From Hyphodiscus hymeniophilus (taxonomy: Eukaryota; Ascomycota; Leotiomycetes; Helotiales; Hyphodiscaceae), in NCBI GenBank assembly GCA_016508695.1, contig VNKQ01000007.1, positions 310,001 to 374,000 of the forward strand: a stretch of DNA of 64,000 nucleotides, in the 5' to 3' direction. Positions within the stretch are counted from its first letter, which is position 1. Every line of letters starts with the position of its first letter. Made by a program: the position numbers and the translations under genes. Of the stretch, positions 34,098-45,764 are shown piece by piece. The notes beneath the pieces are model-generated. The model was not told the origin of the DNA. It did no database searches and saw nothing but the letters and a program-made list of their open reading frames with translations.

Positions 34098-36048
34098 CTA
34101 ATTGAGCCCGTACTCAACAATGATCTTCTCAGCGGCTGTCTCTCCGACCAGATAAGCTGTAGACTGTGTGTGATTACTACCACCAACTGTCAGCGGATAC
34201 TTTCATTCAAAGAGCAGCACGCTTACTTTGGCAATAGAGGTAAGATACTCAAATCCACCACTCTCAACCCCTCAATCCCTCTGACCTTGAAATCCGTGTC
34301 GACACATGCATCCTTCTGATCCTTCTTACCCATACGAACAGTGCTGCACATGTGCCAAGAGGAAAAGAGGTTCCCAGAGCAGTGGTCCTATTTCATGTAT
34401 CAGTCTCTAAAGGCTTGTGAAATGGAATCAAAACGGACCCAGATGTCTTCGTCCGATCTGCTCTTCGGGCATCCGATCATCCTCACGGTATTCTTCTTGA
34501 ACACTGGCGCTTCCAGATAATCCATCATGGAGCGCATCGCTTCGATCATGACCCTGCGATCGTAGGGATGAGAAAGGAGTTTGGGGTCGACTTTGGGTGC
34601 ATCCGAGGGACTGGCGGAGTTCAGCGTGACTTCGCCTTCGGACTGAGGATCTAAGATTGTTCAGCACGCTGCAATCATTACCAAGGAAAACGTCGGAAGC
34701 ACATACTCATCACGAAACCTAGAGCTGTCAAATAGCAGTCTGTAGGTTTCAACTCATAATCGCCAGTATACAAAGGCGGTGTATGAGTAGCTATCTCAAA
34801 GATTGGGACTGTCGGCTTCAGAATATGTGCCTGGGTATGTTTGTCCAAAGCCTTGTACTCCGCTGACTCGACGACTTTCTCGTTCTTGAACCAGCCCATT
34901 GGAGTAGAACAATACAGCTCAGCCATCAAGCCAGTCTTGTCTTTAGTGTGCTGATCTCTGGCTTCACTGACCGCCTTCTCGTCCGTTTCGAAAGTCATGC
35001 GATCGTTCGTCCCTGGCTTCTGGAGAAGGGTGGCTGTTGCGAAGCAGTGGTCTTGCAAATGCTTTCCTACGTCTGGCAATTCATGGACTAGTGGGATGCC
35101 GTGTCGTTGGAGTTCGTCAGAGGGACCAATTCCAGAGAGCATGAGGAGCTTTGGCGAATCCAAGGCGCCTGCAGAGAGGATTACGTCTTTCTCCGCGAAA
35201 TACTCCTTGCCATCGATGGTCCTGATCCCCTTGGCGGTCTTAGCTGACAAGATGACTTTGGCGACTGGCGAGTTTACTGCAACAGTCAAGTTGGAAGGGG
35301 CGTCCTCGAGGTAGGAAGCAGCCGTCGTTCGTGCTCCTTGATACATGCAAGCTGCTCCCATTCCCATTCCGATGGGGTTGCCAGAATTCACGTCGGGATT
35401 GACACCCAGGCCAACCTCTTCAGCAGCGATCCAGACATCCTCTAATCCTTTTTCGAATGTTGAAGCATAGCTCAGATGGAGCGATCCGCTCGTTCCATGA
35501 TCTGAATCTATCAGCGTACCATTTCTTTCCTTCACAGGACAGAGCGTGCTCACCCTCAACCTTCGGTCTTATAAATTTATGACCCTCGGGAACTTCGATG
35601 TGGTAACTCTCGACCTTCCGCAGCCTCTTCTTGACTTCTTTCCAACTCCAAGCCTCATCACCGATTTTATCGGCCCACTCATCATAATCGTCACTGGGTC
35701 CGATGACCCAGCAAGAAAAGTTAATCGCCGTCGATCCTCCAAGGCCTTTACCTCGAGAGTAATCAATCTGTTGGCCTTTGAGCTGTGTCTGAGGCTCAGT
35801 CTTGTAACTCCAGTTCATATCGGCCTCTTTGAAGGCAAGTGTGAAGCGATCAGCGGGTACCAAATAAGAAGCATCTTTGTTCTGGCCGCCTGCCTCTACG
35901 AGCAGAACACTGGGCTTGGATTTGCTTTGGGCTAGGCGGGTTGCAAGAGCGCAGCCTGAGGGTCCAGCTAGGAGGGGTTAAAAGGAGTTGTATAGCAAAG
36001 GAGTGAGAACGTACCACCTACGACAATGAAATCGTACTCTGAAGACAT
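34098..36048 (-). CDS. GMC-family FAD-dependent oxidoreductase (choline dehydrogenase-like)
   Basis: Six exons on the minus strand (36048-36015, 35967-35554, 35507-34707, 34650-34439, 34387-34227, 34176-34098) join in frame to 566 residues. The dinucleotide-binding motif VVGAGPSGCALATRLA is split by the first intron. The two GMC signatures are present: SRGKGLGGSTAINFSCW at about 90 and SAGALDSPKLLMLSGIG at about 260. The C-terminal domain has SSWHMCSTVRMG, with the catalytic histidine position, and ends PNNHTQSTAYLVGETAAEK with the second active-site histidine. The length is normal for the family. There is no signal peptide, so it is probably intracellular. The substrate (choline, aryl or aliphatic alcohol, sugar) cannot be told. 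The donor of intron 4 is GTCCGT, a weak but usable site. Confidence 0.92.
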
Positions 36049-36616
36049 CTTCTCAATTGGATTGTTGTCTAGTTGGACTGATCTTACCGAGGCAAGTGTT
36101 GGCGTGGAGGACGACGAGCTCAGAACAAAAGCAAGGTAGGTTCAGGAAATGCAGGAGCCGAAGAGACGTGACGAAGGTTTAATAAGTACAGAAGGTTTTC
36201 TCCCGGATCGTAGAGCGAATACCTAATAAATACAATATCCAGGAACCTTGAATATCGGCAACGCATTCGGGTATGTGAAATGCAGTGTAACGAATAGCAG
36301 CGCAGCGCTGCCCTATTCTGTCGAATATCCGTCAGCCGTCACTTGCATTTTCGTCCCAAAAAAGCTAAAGTTACTCTAAGGATATCTTAGTATATGAACA
36401 ATCAAGGAGTGTATGTGTGTGGTTGTGTGGTTGAAGCCCGGAATTAATCCCAGGCGGGGTGAGGGGTAAGCACTAAAGAATTGAGGCGTCCCGGATAGTG
36501 GGCACGGGAATAGCTTCAACGTGGAACAAAACTCCAAACATACAGATACCTCGAAAATCGCTTCTGGTATAAGATTTGAAAGACTCGCCTTATTGAGACT
36601 GCTGCCGTGACTACTG
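36049..36616. other. Promoter region of the GMC oxidoreductase gene
   Basis: It lies upstream of the minus-strand GMC gene. A GTGTGTGTGG-type purine/pyrimidine repeat lies near 36411-36430. No coding frame is convincing. Confidence 0.45.
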
Positions 36617-37266
36617 TTAAAGTTGAATTCTCGGGGATCCTTTGGTGGAGATGGATATTGATGCTTTGGAAGGCGGGTTTTCTTCCTCCTTATTTACGTC
36701 TATCTGTCTTATTTTGCCTCTTGAGTATGTCGATTTCGACTGAAGCTTCCCTCGAAATGAAGGTACCTCTATTTCATTGACATCCCTAGAAGCCTCTGAC
36801 ACTGTCATGTTCAGGTACATGGACATGCGCTGGAGCATGGCGAAATTCGACAGCGGGCTTTTGAGATCAGATGTCCCATGTTTCTACTCAACAGATCTAC
36901 AAGACATCCGATACTCTCTGACTTTCGGGAGAAGGGAGCAGCCAACACTAATTGCAATCTAGATATGACACAACTGGCCAGAGGTAGCTGTCGAATGAAG
37001 AACCTTTGCTCCTGTACAAACTCCTTAAGGTACTTGAAGTCATCGTTCCAAAGTACTTTGAAAGGTGGAAGCTCAGGCCACTGCCCAAAATCCATCTCGA
37101 CATGCACTGAACGAAGAGAATGCCATAAAGATTTTATGTGTAGACATTCTTCTTTACCAGCACAATAAAAGCTAATGAGAGGAAGATTTTGACAGAGAAA
37201 TTGCAATCGACGGCGATAGAGCTGTTTGACATTTGAGATGCAGATTACTCCAGGGCGACTTTCCAT
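36617..37266 (-). pseudogene. Possible gene or gene remnant of unknown family
   Basis: A minus-strand frame at 37266-36811 (151 codons) reads as plausible protein, for example SLRSVHVEMDFGQWPELPPF and KVLWNDDFKYLKEFVQEQ, the style of C-terminal parts of fungal F-box-like proteins. It continues sensibly only by changing frame near 36870-36890 into a second frame (SPLSNFAMLQRMSMYLNM) that ends at 36617. No intron of normal length bridges the two; candidates are 30-43 bases. It could be a decayed gene, a gene with a very short intron, or chance. I cannot name a family. Confidence 0.3.
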
Positions 37267-38863
37267 CTTAATTCTCTCATCGAATCGTACAACCGAAATG
37301 ATGCCTTATTGAGATCCCTAGATCAAGTGATGGCTCGGGCTGCTTTAGGGCAGGAAGATGACAAAGCCAATCGCTTACAGGCCTTGAGTGTTCCCACCTC
37401 CTGACATGAACGCATCTCGATACTATGAGGGTCTTGTCGTGGAGGGTTGTATACGGTTTGGTAAAGGCCGTAACCTGGTTCGAAAGTTCCTCCTTACTTT
37501 GTTCACATGGCGGGCGGAGAAATAACAACGTCTTCTAACCCATTGCCAAGTTCACTCCTTGCCTGCAAACGTGGTGAAGAATCCAAAAGCTGACATCAAA
37601 TTAAGGGAACGCAACTGTAACCGAAACCCTGAAGCTAGATTAGGAGGCCAAAGTACTAACTTTGGACCATGTCCAACTGTGATGTTTGGGTTGACGCCTC
37701 AAGAATGCAGGAGGTGGCTCAAGTTGTGGAATGACACAGTGCAAAGCGACCTCTAGCTAAGAATGCTTCTTATCAAAAGTGCTCGGTGCACCAGAGAGAT
37801 TCCGGTTCCTTAGAGGTGGCGTAGAAGTACATTAAGGAAACCATGACGAGGAGGAGCACTTGCGAGTTCCGAGTTCCTATCTTATTTCAAAGTAAGGAAA
37901 TGAGGAATTCTCGAAGAATGAATGAGTCAGATCTGATGCTGCAATGAACAAATGAACTGAGCAGACGAGAGTAAGGAAAAGGATCAGCATATGAGACTTG
38001 TTTCAAAGTCCTGGTCCTTGAAAACTGGAGAAAGATCAGCACCGTTGATGGATCGTCTCGTCTCGTGCTTACTCGTACCCAGCCCCACACACGGAAGGAA
38101 AACACAAAGATTACTAAAACGTGTTTACAAATGCTCATCAGCGAACTCAAGCCGCAGCAGCGTGTGCCGTGTCTCAAACCCAAGGGAGGGGAAGGCAGAC
38201 AACGTGCTGAGGTGCCACTCCGGAGGTGCCACGGGCGCGGACAACTGCCGGCATGCCAGACAAGGTTCGATCAAGGAATGAGAGAATCATCAAAACAGAG
38301 TCTGCGCGGAAGCATACGAGCTCTGATATATGCAACAGTACTCGCATATTCCTTGGTATGCACGACGACCAAGCCTGGAGGAAGCATGGTCAAGTATGGC
38401 GAAGCGACGGGGAAGGAGCTGCGGGGTTGAATGTGCAACATATTCTGGGCATCATTGAACTTGGACGCGAAAGGGAGGGAGAGTAAGATCCACAACTTTT
38501 CGTATTGATGCGTGGAATGTTTGTATCTCACCGCCATACAACCCTAAAGCGCCACCCGCGAGCGAATGTGCTCACTAAGGTATATCGAGATTAGACACAT
38601 GTGAGTATCACGTTGCTAAATTGGCGCAATTCTACCACCCGTTGAGGTGATCCCAGCAAGTTGACTCGAGTCGCGCCCCTCCTGTTTGTGGGCAGACATG
38701 TATGCAATGTCGTCAGCGACGGGCCAGAGCTTCGAGCAGAGGACACCGCCATGCAATGAAGTCTCGGATCACTATTCTGCTGAGAGACTGTGACTTTGCA
38801 TACTCTCTCGCCTCTGGAGAGTAGGCTTGTGGTGCTGGTATTCATCATCTCGATGCAATGCAG
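37267..38863. other. Intergenic, no clear gene
   Basis: Only short frames (under about 120 codons) on both strands, none with conserved motifs. The right end should hold the 3' untranslated region of VPS37. Confidence 0.45.
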
Positions 38864-39715
38864 CTATCGCCACCCACCAACACGACCTTCATCCCATCTC
38901 TCCTTTCTTTCTCGACGAGAGTAGTAAACTTTCTTCGCCTCCCGATATCTTCTGACCCACTCAGAAACCTCCCGTTCCGTAGCAACACCCCCATCTCCTT
39001 CAACAAAGCTTTCTTCAAGGGCCCGGCAGACCATCTCTTGTTCCTGTACGCCCTGACTCAACCTCTGGTACAAGGACGATGGTGCAAACGGCGCTAATGC
39101 GCGATCCATATCTGATTGTTTCTGCTTCCATTGTCTCTCAAGTGCATGCGTTGAGAGCAGTTGTGCTTGGTTTGAGGATCGAAGGTGCGTGAGACGTGCT
39201 TCAAGCTCGTTTAGATGCGATGCGAGGGCAATGTTCTCTTTTAAAGCAGCCTGTAGAGGCTCCTGTGCAGCGGCTATAGAGGGATGTGCAGTGGAAGTCG
39301 AGTGGGCAAGGGCAGCTAGGAGCTCGGGTTTGGATAGGACGTCTGCGAGATCTTGTTTTCTGAGGAAGTATTAGCTGGCGTTCTGGAGTATTGCGAGCAA
39401 CGTTACATACGATTTATCCTCTAGAATGCTGGGAAGCCACTGCTCGCCGGGGTCTTGGATGTTCTGTGCATACGGGATTCGGCCCTGTTGCGACAGTTGG
39501 GGTTCTTCAGCTCTAGCCCCATAACTGCCGAAAGCTTCTTGATTTTGAGGCGGGGGAGGAGGTAATGGCTGGCTTCCGGCTGGTGTACTTCGACGGCTGA
39601 CCTCTTGACTACTTGGTTTGGGCGGAGGTGCAGGAGGAGTGTTGGGGTCGAACGATTGGGAGTTTCGGTGGGATTGGTATGGAGGGTATGCGGGTGAGGG
39701 CGAAGGGGAGGACAT
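38864..39715 (-). CDS. vps37: ESCRT-I subunit VPS37 (Mod(r) domain protein)
   Basis: Two exons (39715-39411 and 39359-38864; donor GTATGT, acceptor CTCAG) give 266 residues. The N-terminus is Pro/Ser/Gln-rich (PAPPPKPSSQEVSRR, PLPPPPPQNQ), typical of fungal VPS37. After WLPSILEDKS the Mod(r) region begins with KQDLADVLSKPELLAALAHS and forms a long helical hairpin (LKENIALASHLNELEARLTH, then LERQWKQKQSDMDRALAPF), ending in SLYQRLSQGVQEQEMVCRAL, SEWVRRYREAKKVYYSRRER and a basic tail. In the family it binds Vps23 and Vps28 in ESCRT-I, which sorts ubiquitinated cargo into multivesicular bodies. The match rests on layout and motifs rather than a search. Confidence 0.85.
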
Positions 39716-41410
39716 GCTGTCTGCAGTTGTCTTCCCGTACTCTCCGGGCGCGCGGATGTGGTCTTACCCAATTTAATAATGAGCAGTGCGACGTGACGAA
39801 GTTCTGCGTCTTGACTGTTGAGGTTGGTACTTGTTAGTGATTCGGATAGAGTAGGTATTAGAGCGCCATGAGGTTGATTGGGTGTTGACGAGAGGCAGTC
39901 GGCCAGACTTCAAACACGTGAGGTCGCGTACTGTAAGTGCTTATCTTATCGGGAGGGGTGTAATTAAGAACATAGCGTTGAGCTTTAGCGAGCCATCAAA
40001 GCTTCAGCCCACTCCCCATTATTTTGCAGGCCGGTGCGCTCGAATCATTCTATTGTTGGATTAATTCGTGCCTAATTGACCCGAAGCGGGAGCGGATGGA
40101 TGGATTGGGTTGTGGAGGATGGTTGTCCGTTGCAAACCGCCACTACTGTCGTACTCTACGCTTCGTTCGTTTGCGAAAAGGGGGCTCTGCGGCAGTAATA
40201 CATCTCGGACATTTACCTATGCAGCTTCACGAGATGGCCCACGAGATATGCCCGAGTATCTCAGATTTGGACGACCCCGTCCGCCTATCATGGCCGTGTT
40301 TGACTCTGTTGCCTCTGGTTGAGTGCGTTTCAAAATGATATACAATTCCATTCGGCAATGATCTGAGGCTGGAGTCTCGATCTGGTCGCCAAGGGGCCTC
40401 TCTTTTCAGTGTATTCGCTCCGAATAGGAATCGGCCGAAGAAGAACCGCCAAGGGGACACCGACCGAGTACTGCAGTCTGCAGGAACTTCTGAAGTTTCT
40501 ACTTTGTGAGACCTTCAACATGAGAAATCAAATCCACCGGCCATACCATACTTATCCTCATCCTCGTGCTGCTCGTGATCGCCGCAACCTCTCATAATGC
40601 GGTGGATTGCCGTAGCCGATCGCATAGCCGCAAGAGTTGATTGTTGACTGATATATTGACGCTTCAGGGGAAAGCAGGCTCCGAGTCCAGTGACCGCCCG
40701 GGGATAGTTATAAATGAAATACAAGTCTCAATTAAGTTCCTGTATTATGTATATCATCATTTTGATTGTACGGAGCGTGCATATGCTCTTGCGTGGATGT
40801 TCCTGTACAGAACCCCGTAGGCTGACAGTGCAGTATTGACAATTTGGCTACATCTTCGCTCGCTTCGGCAATTTCGATAGGGGAAAAGAGAGACCCATCC
40901 GGGACCTGTCTGTCTGATCTCATCATCTCACCCGCTTTGCCGTTATGATAGACAGGATTGAGGTTACAGATAGACTCGATGCAGATGCGGACGAAGACGG
41001 ATACTTGCTACTGTACATCTCCAGACTCCACGACTCTCCGCAATCCACTATCCACAACTTCTCGGGCCCATTGCAGCGCTATCTGACTAGCACTCTACGA
41101 AGTAATCTCTACCAGTAGTGGTTACTCGAGTAGGCTCAGGTCCGATCGTCCCCAGAATCCACTGTTGCGGTCATTGCTTGCCTCAAGGTATTATTGAGTG
41201 AGGTATTTCGGTAATTCGGTATTTACTGTATGACAAAAGAATGTTGGCGGTTGCCGAGCAGCGAGAACAGAGTAGAACTAGATACCTAGATATCTAGATA
41301 GGTACCTAATAAGAAACCTGCTGTACCTACCTTACTCGTAGATGTGGTTGCGGCTGCATACCTCCGTACACTCGTAGAGCCTCCAAAACTCCCGCCCGTC
41401 TGTTGCATAG

Positions 41411-41442
41411 TGAAACAAACAAACAAACAAACAAACAAACAA
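41411..41442. repeat. Microsatellite of AAAC units
   Basis: About seven uninterrupted copies of the tetranucleotide AAAC lie about 940 bases upstream of the F-box start. Confidence 0.85.
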
Positions 41443-41660
41443 GAACACAGAGCAATGCCGACAACCAAGAACAGTGACAAAAAGAACTCGCGAGGATCCT
41501 TCTCGGCCTCATTATTTAAAAGATATCGTTCTGCGCTCCCATTGATCCAACTCGGCTCTGGGCCAGTCCTGTCTCTCAGTCGCCGGCTAAACAACTACGA
41601 GCTTTTCTCCACAAAGCCTCCTTGGAATAAGGCCGGGCGAATCAGCGGCCCTCATTTCCT

Positions 41661-41719
41661 GTGCCCTTTTTGCCCTTTTTGCCCTTCTTGCCCTTCTTCC
41701 CCTTCTTCCCCCCCCTCCC
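41661..41719. repeat. Pyrimidine tandem repeat of about 9-10 bases
   Basis: GCCCTTTTT-like units recur five or six times (TGCCCTTTTT, TGCCCTTCTT, CCCCTTCTT), making an almost pure C/T strand. Such tracts are frequent near fungal transcription starts. Confidence 0.75.
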
Positions 41720-41872
41720 GATCCGTCCGTTGCTCCAATCTGGACTCGCAGTCGTTGCGACACTTACTAGTCTCGCTACTCTCGACATTCACCACTCCTC
41801 TACGAATCTACTCTCCCCCATCTCATCCGCCCTCCTCCACCCCCCCCACGAGGGAGAACCCAACGACAATCA

Positions 41873-41884
41873 CCCCCCCCCCCC
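41873..41884. repeat. Homopolymer of 12 C
   Basis: Twelve consecutive C in the leader region of the F-box gene. Its length may be uncertain in the assembly. Confidence 0.8.
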
Positions 41885-42013
41885 GATTCAGTCTCACGGC
41901 GGCGCCAGCAAAGAGTAGACAGAATCTCACCAACTAGACAAACCGCCGCCCTCTTCACCTTGACGCCGCCAACTCATCTGATTGCTTTCTTCCTGTTCAC
42001 CCCGACGTTCCAG

Positions 42014-42033
42014 GTGTTGTTGTTGTTGTTGTA
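42014..42033. repeat. GTT trinucleotide repeat
   Basis: Six tandem GTT units about 350 bases upstream of the F-box start codon. Confidence 0.8.
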
Positions 42034-42378
42034 ACTCGTACTGTGCATCCGAAAGCGCCCAACGCTTGCGATATCCTCAAATCTGCCAACTCCATCTCCT
42101 CTCCATATCTCACTCACGGCCCGCATACACTCACTCGTTTGGTCACGCTGCTGCCATAAAAGCTACACTCGCTCTAGGCTTTGCCTCTGTCGTCGCATCC
42201 CACGATGTGTGAGCATCCCACTTGCGACGACATTCAACCCTGATCTCCCTCGCATCTCGCGCGACACTGGCGACCCTCGTGTGAAGAGTGTCGCTCTCCT
42301 CGATCTTGATATGCTTTATCAATTACACATCTCTCCAATACTGCGACTGGATGGCATAAAGGCCAAACGCAGGACATC

Positions 42379-44097
42379 ATGGATCCTCTCCACATCACTG
42401 AATTCGCCTCGGAGCGCTACTTTAACAAACTAAAACAATTAAATTCGAACGAAAGCAATGCCAGCTCTTCAACGCAACCTGCGGCGGCAGCATATGTCCC
42501 TCCTTCGCCATCACTACAAGCTTCTACCTTCACCCTTCCTCTGGGAAACCCTCGACACCGACGTAGCGAAGACGAACTTCCCCCTCTCAAATCAAGCGAA
42601 CAGAAGAAGCGTTCCCTTGGACATGATCTCACATCTTTACGGACACAACGCCGACCTAGTTTCAGCGGATCTTTCGGAAGGCTTCATTCCAAGGTCAATG
42701 TTATTCATAAAACACCGACCATCGTCGAGCATCGCGAACATATTCTCGCGACAGATGGAGGCGCTTCATCCCTTGGGTGCGTATGGCCCCTTGTCCATCA
42801 AACATCCCCACTGACTGTGTTTAGTTTAAGTCTAGGTGATCTATTTCTTGCTCTTCCCAATGAGCTCCAAGAACATATCATCGCACCACTTCCGATTCAC
42901 GACATTCTGAACTTGCGATTGGTGTCCAAATCATTTCACACCTCTGTAGCCCTCAACGAGAACCCCATTGCGCGGTATCATGTTGCACACACACTCCCAT
43001 CGTATGCAATGCGACTCTATCCAGTACCAGCACCAACCGAAATCAACCTCCACTATCTTTGTAGCATATGGCATCGACTCCATGTTGCATCGAAGCTCTC
43101 TCAGATGATAGCACGTTATGCCGTCAGAGACATATTCCTTCGGAACACACCAGCCTTACTTCTGGAATTCGAACCTCAACACAGACGGATGCGAAAACGG
43201 CTGATGCCTTTAGTCTTCACACTTTTTCATTTCTTTGAAACATATCGGGATCTACACGTGCGGCACCTGATGGAAAACGGCACCCCATTGAATCAACAAG
43301 CCTTCATATTAAACCCACTGGAAGTCCAAGTCATGAATATGTACGACGACCACACACTTTTGAAAGCCCACCAGGTCTGGACGTTGACAATATCTTCGTT
43401 CAATCGGCGGTTACGGCCACCATCTTATGTTGGTGGACTGGAACGAGCAATCAAGGGTTATTTGAAGGACCGACCTGCGGACGAGGTATACACGACAATT
43501 CTCGCCGTCGGAGGACTACGGCAAGCGCAAAGGTTCTGGGAGACGAAAGGTTATAATGCTCGACGAGCGTCAGTCGACACGTGGTATGGCTTCGTCACGA
43601 AGACGCCTGTGGAACCAGTCACAAAATCAAAGATGTCAAGAATTGTGCACCTGGGGCGAAAGAAGCACGCTCCTGTACCAGATGCCTCCACATCAGAAGC
43701 GACTACTCATCACGATTCGACGAGTTGCAACGAATGGTATTGCGTCAAGCCAGCATGCCAAGCAGCTCGTCGCCGGCATTCTACTGACAACTTGGTCTTC
43801 CACTCGAGCCTAGCAGGTGGGCCACCTATGAGCCCATTATCACGACAGCAACTCAGCCTTGTCCTTCCCGATCTTCAGCACCTGACTAATATTTGGATCC
43901 ACACGGCCGAAGCATTGATCATTGAGCGGAAGATCGTGGAAGCACGCAAGGACATCAAGAAAATCGACCAAGTACTTCTGGAACTCATCAGAGATGACGG
44001 GACGGACGGGATCGACGAGTGGTCGTCGGGTAATCTCGAAGCTGTGCATATGCAACCTTTAGAGAGGGTAGGATCTAATGGCGATGTGTCGGATTAA
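42379..44097 (+). CDS. F-box protein
   Basis: Two exons (42379-42776 and 42825-44097; donor GTGCGT, acceptor TTTAG) give 556 residues. If the 48-base intron is kept the frame stays open, giving 572. After a low-complexity N-terminus with basic and Ser-rich stretches, the F-box lies just after the intron at about 138-172 (LFLALPNELQEHIIAPLPIH, then DILNLRLVSKSFHTSV). The rest is helical, with NEWYCVKPACQAARRRHS as a possible small Cys motif and a C-terminal helix with ARKDIKKIDQVLLELIRDD. F-box proteins are usually the substrate receptors of SCF ubiquitin ligases, binding Skp1 through the F-box. The substrate is unknown. Confidence 0.82.
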   Translation: MDPLHITEFASERYFNKLKQLNSNESNASSSTQPAAAAYVPPSPSLQASTFTLPLGNPRHRRSEDELPPLKSSEQKKRSLGHDLTSLRTQRRPSFSGSFGRLHSKVNVIHKTPTIVEHREHILATDGGASSLGCVWPLVHQTSPLTVFSLSLGDLFLALPNELQEHIIAPLPIHDILNLRLVSKSFHTSVALNENPIARYHVAHTLPSYAMRLYPVPAPTEINLHYLCSIWHRLHVASKLSQMIARYAVRDIFLRNTPALLLEFEPQHRRMRKRLMPLVFTLFHFFETYRDLHVRHLMENGTPLNQQAFILNPLEVQVMNMYDDHTLLKAHQVWTLTISSFNRRLRPPSYVGGLERAIKGYLKDRPADEVYTTILAVGGLRQAQRFWETKGYNARRASVDTWYGFVTKTPVEPVTKSKMSRIVHLGRKKHAPVPDASTSEATTHHDSTSCNEWYCVKPACQAARRRHSTDNLVFHSSLAGGPPMSPLSRQQLSLVLPDLQHLTNIWIHTAEALIIERKIVEARKDIKKIDQVLLELIRDDGTDGIDEWSSGNLEAVHMQPLERVGSNGDVSD

Positions 44098-45764
44098 TAA
44101 CTTCTATTGGGGGTGTTGCTTGTGCATGTTAGGCTGCGAATGAGCATTTTCATGGCGTCATTGAGCGATGGAATCGTTCTCGTAATTGGGGACATTTGTC
44201 CAGGCGTTGGGGATCGGGCATTGGTGGGGGCAAACTATAGATATCATATTTCTGGAGATACGCATAAAGCTTTGTATCGAAAAATATACCAAGCCTTTGA
44301 TGGTCGACATGATGAGCATTTTTAACAGTGGAACACGTTACTGCCGCCATTGTTCCTCATTCCTCGCATGAGTATCTGCCTGCAATATCTGTTTCCTGTG
44401 TTGGTAACGAAGAAAGTTCTTCGCCTTCACACGTCGCGCTCTACACTTCAACGATGTACAGTACACTGTCCCATCAATCTCGCAGCCTAGCCCGGAAGCT
44501 CGAAAACAGCAGCATCCAACACCCCCGCGCCAAAGTAACGAATTCGAGCCACAGTCTCCCGAATCCTTTGAAGCCGTGACCGATTCAGATCAGCTTGACA
44601 TGCGAACAACATGCATTTCCGTTCTGGGATCAGGTTCAGAGCCAGCTCGGAGGAGGAACCAGATGTGAGCGTGCGGAGTACGGAGCCTTTCTGCTGCAAG
44701 CTCTGCGGTTCGGAGGAAGCGGTTACTGGTGAGCTGCTTGATGGGTCGGTCGGATCTTGTTGGTAGAGTGTTGGAAGGGTGCTGGTAAAGAAGGATATGG
44801 CTATGAAAGTCATATCGTAGGAGGTATGGGATGTGTTGAATCTGCGTGGAATTTTCCGCTTTTCGGGATTTACAGGATCTACAGCAAGATGTGTGAAATA
44901 TGGGCTGCAGTGGAGGGCTCTTTTTGTCTGCTATTCGACTCGGTTTTATTTCAAGTCGGCTTCGTCTCGATGCATGGATGGACGGACTACTGCCAATGCG
45001 GCATCGGTGTCGACATGGGGCTGTGAAGCAGAGCAAGCAGTTCTGATTGGGGACAGAAGGTGCCGATGGGCGGTGATTTCGTCTGATAAGTGATGAGTAT
45101 CTGGGTGTTTGTTGGGGATTGGCTTTCCCTGCTAGGCTGTATTTCTTCCTTTCAGACTTGGAGACTTGGAGTCATGACTGGCTTCTGCTTGACGTCGTCA
45201 TGGTGGTTATCCTCATCGCTGGTGTTCAAGAGAGCCTTCTGCTCCTTCTCAACCACTGGACTGGGACGCCTCCATCTATTTAAATCTCTGATAGGATACT
45301 ATTAATCGTTTTCAGACCCTGTCCGCTTCGAAACCATCCATGATTCACAGATCAAGTCCTTGCAAGATTCTAAACCAAGGATCCAAGCATGGATTTCCAT
45401 GTCTTTGAATATGCCCGAAAAGAAGGCAACTCCACGCTTGTGGGTTTCGTCTTTTATTTCAATTTATGTCTTCGTCACAAGAGTCAAGAGCCATGAGATG
45501 TGAGAGAAGACCAAAAAAGCCTCCCAAGCAGACATGTATTGAAATCCGAGCCCAAATACTGTCGCCTTCATATTGACGTCCTGTCTTCCGCATTCTCTTC
45601 GTGCTCAAGACAGCCATCCATGTGGACATTACATTTAAGAAATACGTGAGTCGAATCATGAAAGCCCTAACGCCCCCTCCATCCCGGTCCCTATTTTCTC
45701 AGTGTCGTGCCTTGCCCGCATAATCCAATGAAGTACATTCGCTAAAGCGCATGATCAATTCATA
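44098..45764. other. Convergent intergenic region
   Basis: It lies between the F-box stop and the stop of the AT-hook gene. A 108-codon frame (44487-44813 minus) and a 148-codon frame overlapping it show no known features. The region is otherwise 3' untranslated sequence. Confidence 0.45.

Larger units (their letters stand above)
39716..42378. other. Divergent intergenic region between VPS37 and the F-box gene
   Basis: This 2.7-kb interval has no convincing gene. It ends in an unusual, strongly C/T-rich leader from about 41640 to 42370 that carries several simple repeats listed separately, just upstream of the F-box start codon. The 197-codon frame at 41344-41937 runs through these repeats and is probably not coding. 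Confidence 0.5.

Noticed and set aside
41344..41937. 197-codon plus-strand frame upstream of the F-box gene
   Set aside because: It is kept open by AAAC and C/T repeats and translates to low-complexity sequence.
44487..45036. Two overlapping minus-strand frames of 108 and 148 codons
   Set aside because: They occupy the convergent 3' region with no motif or splice site that would support a gene.
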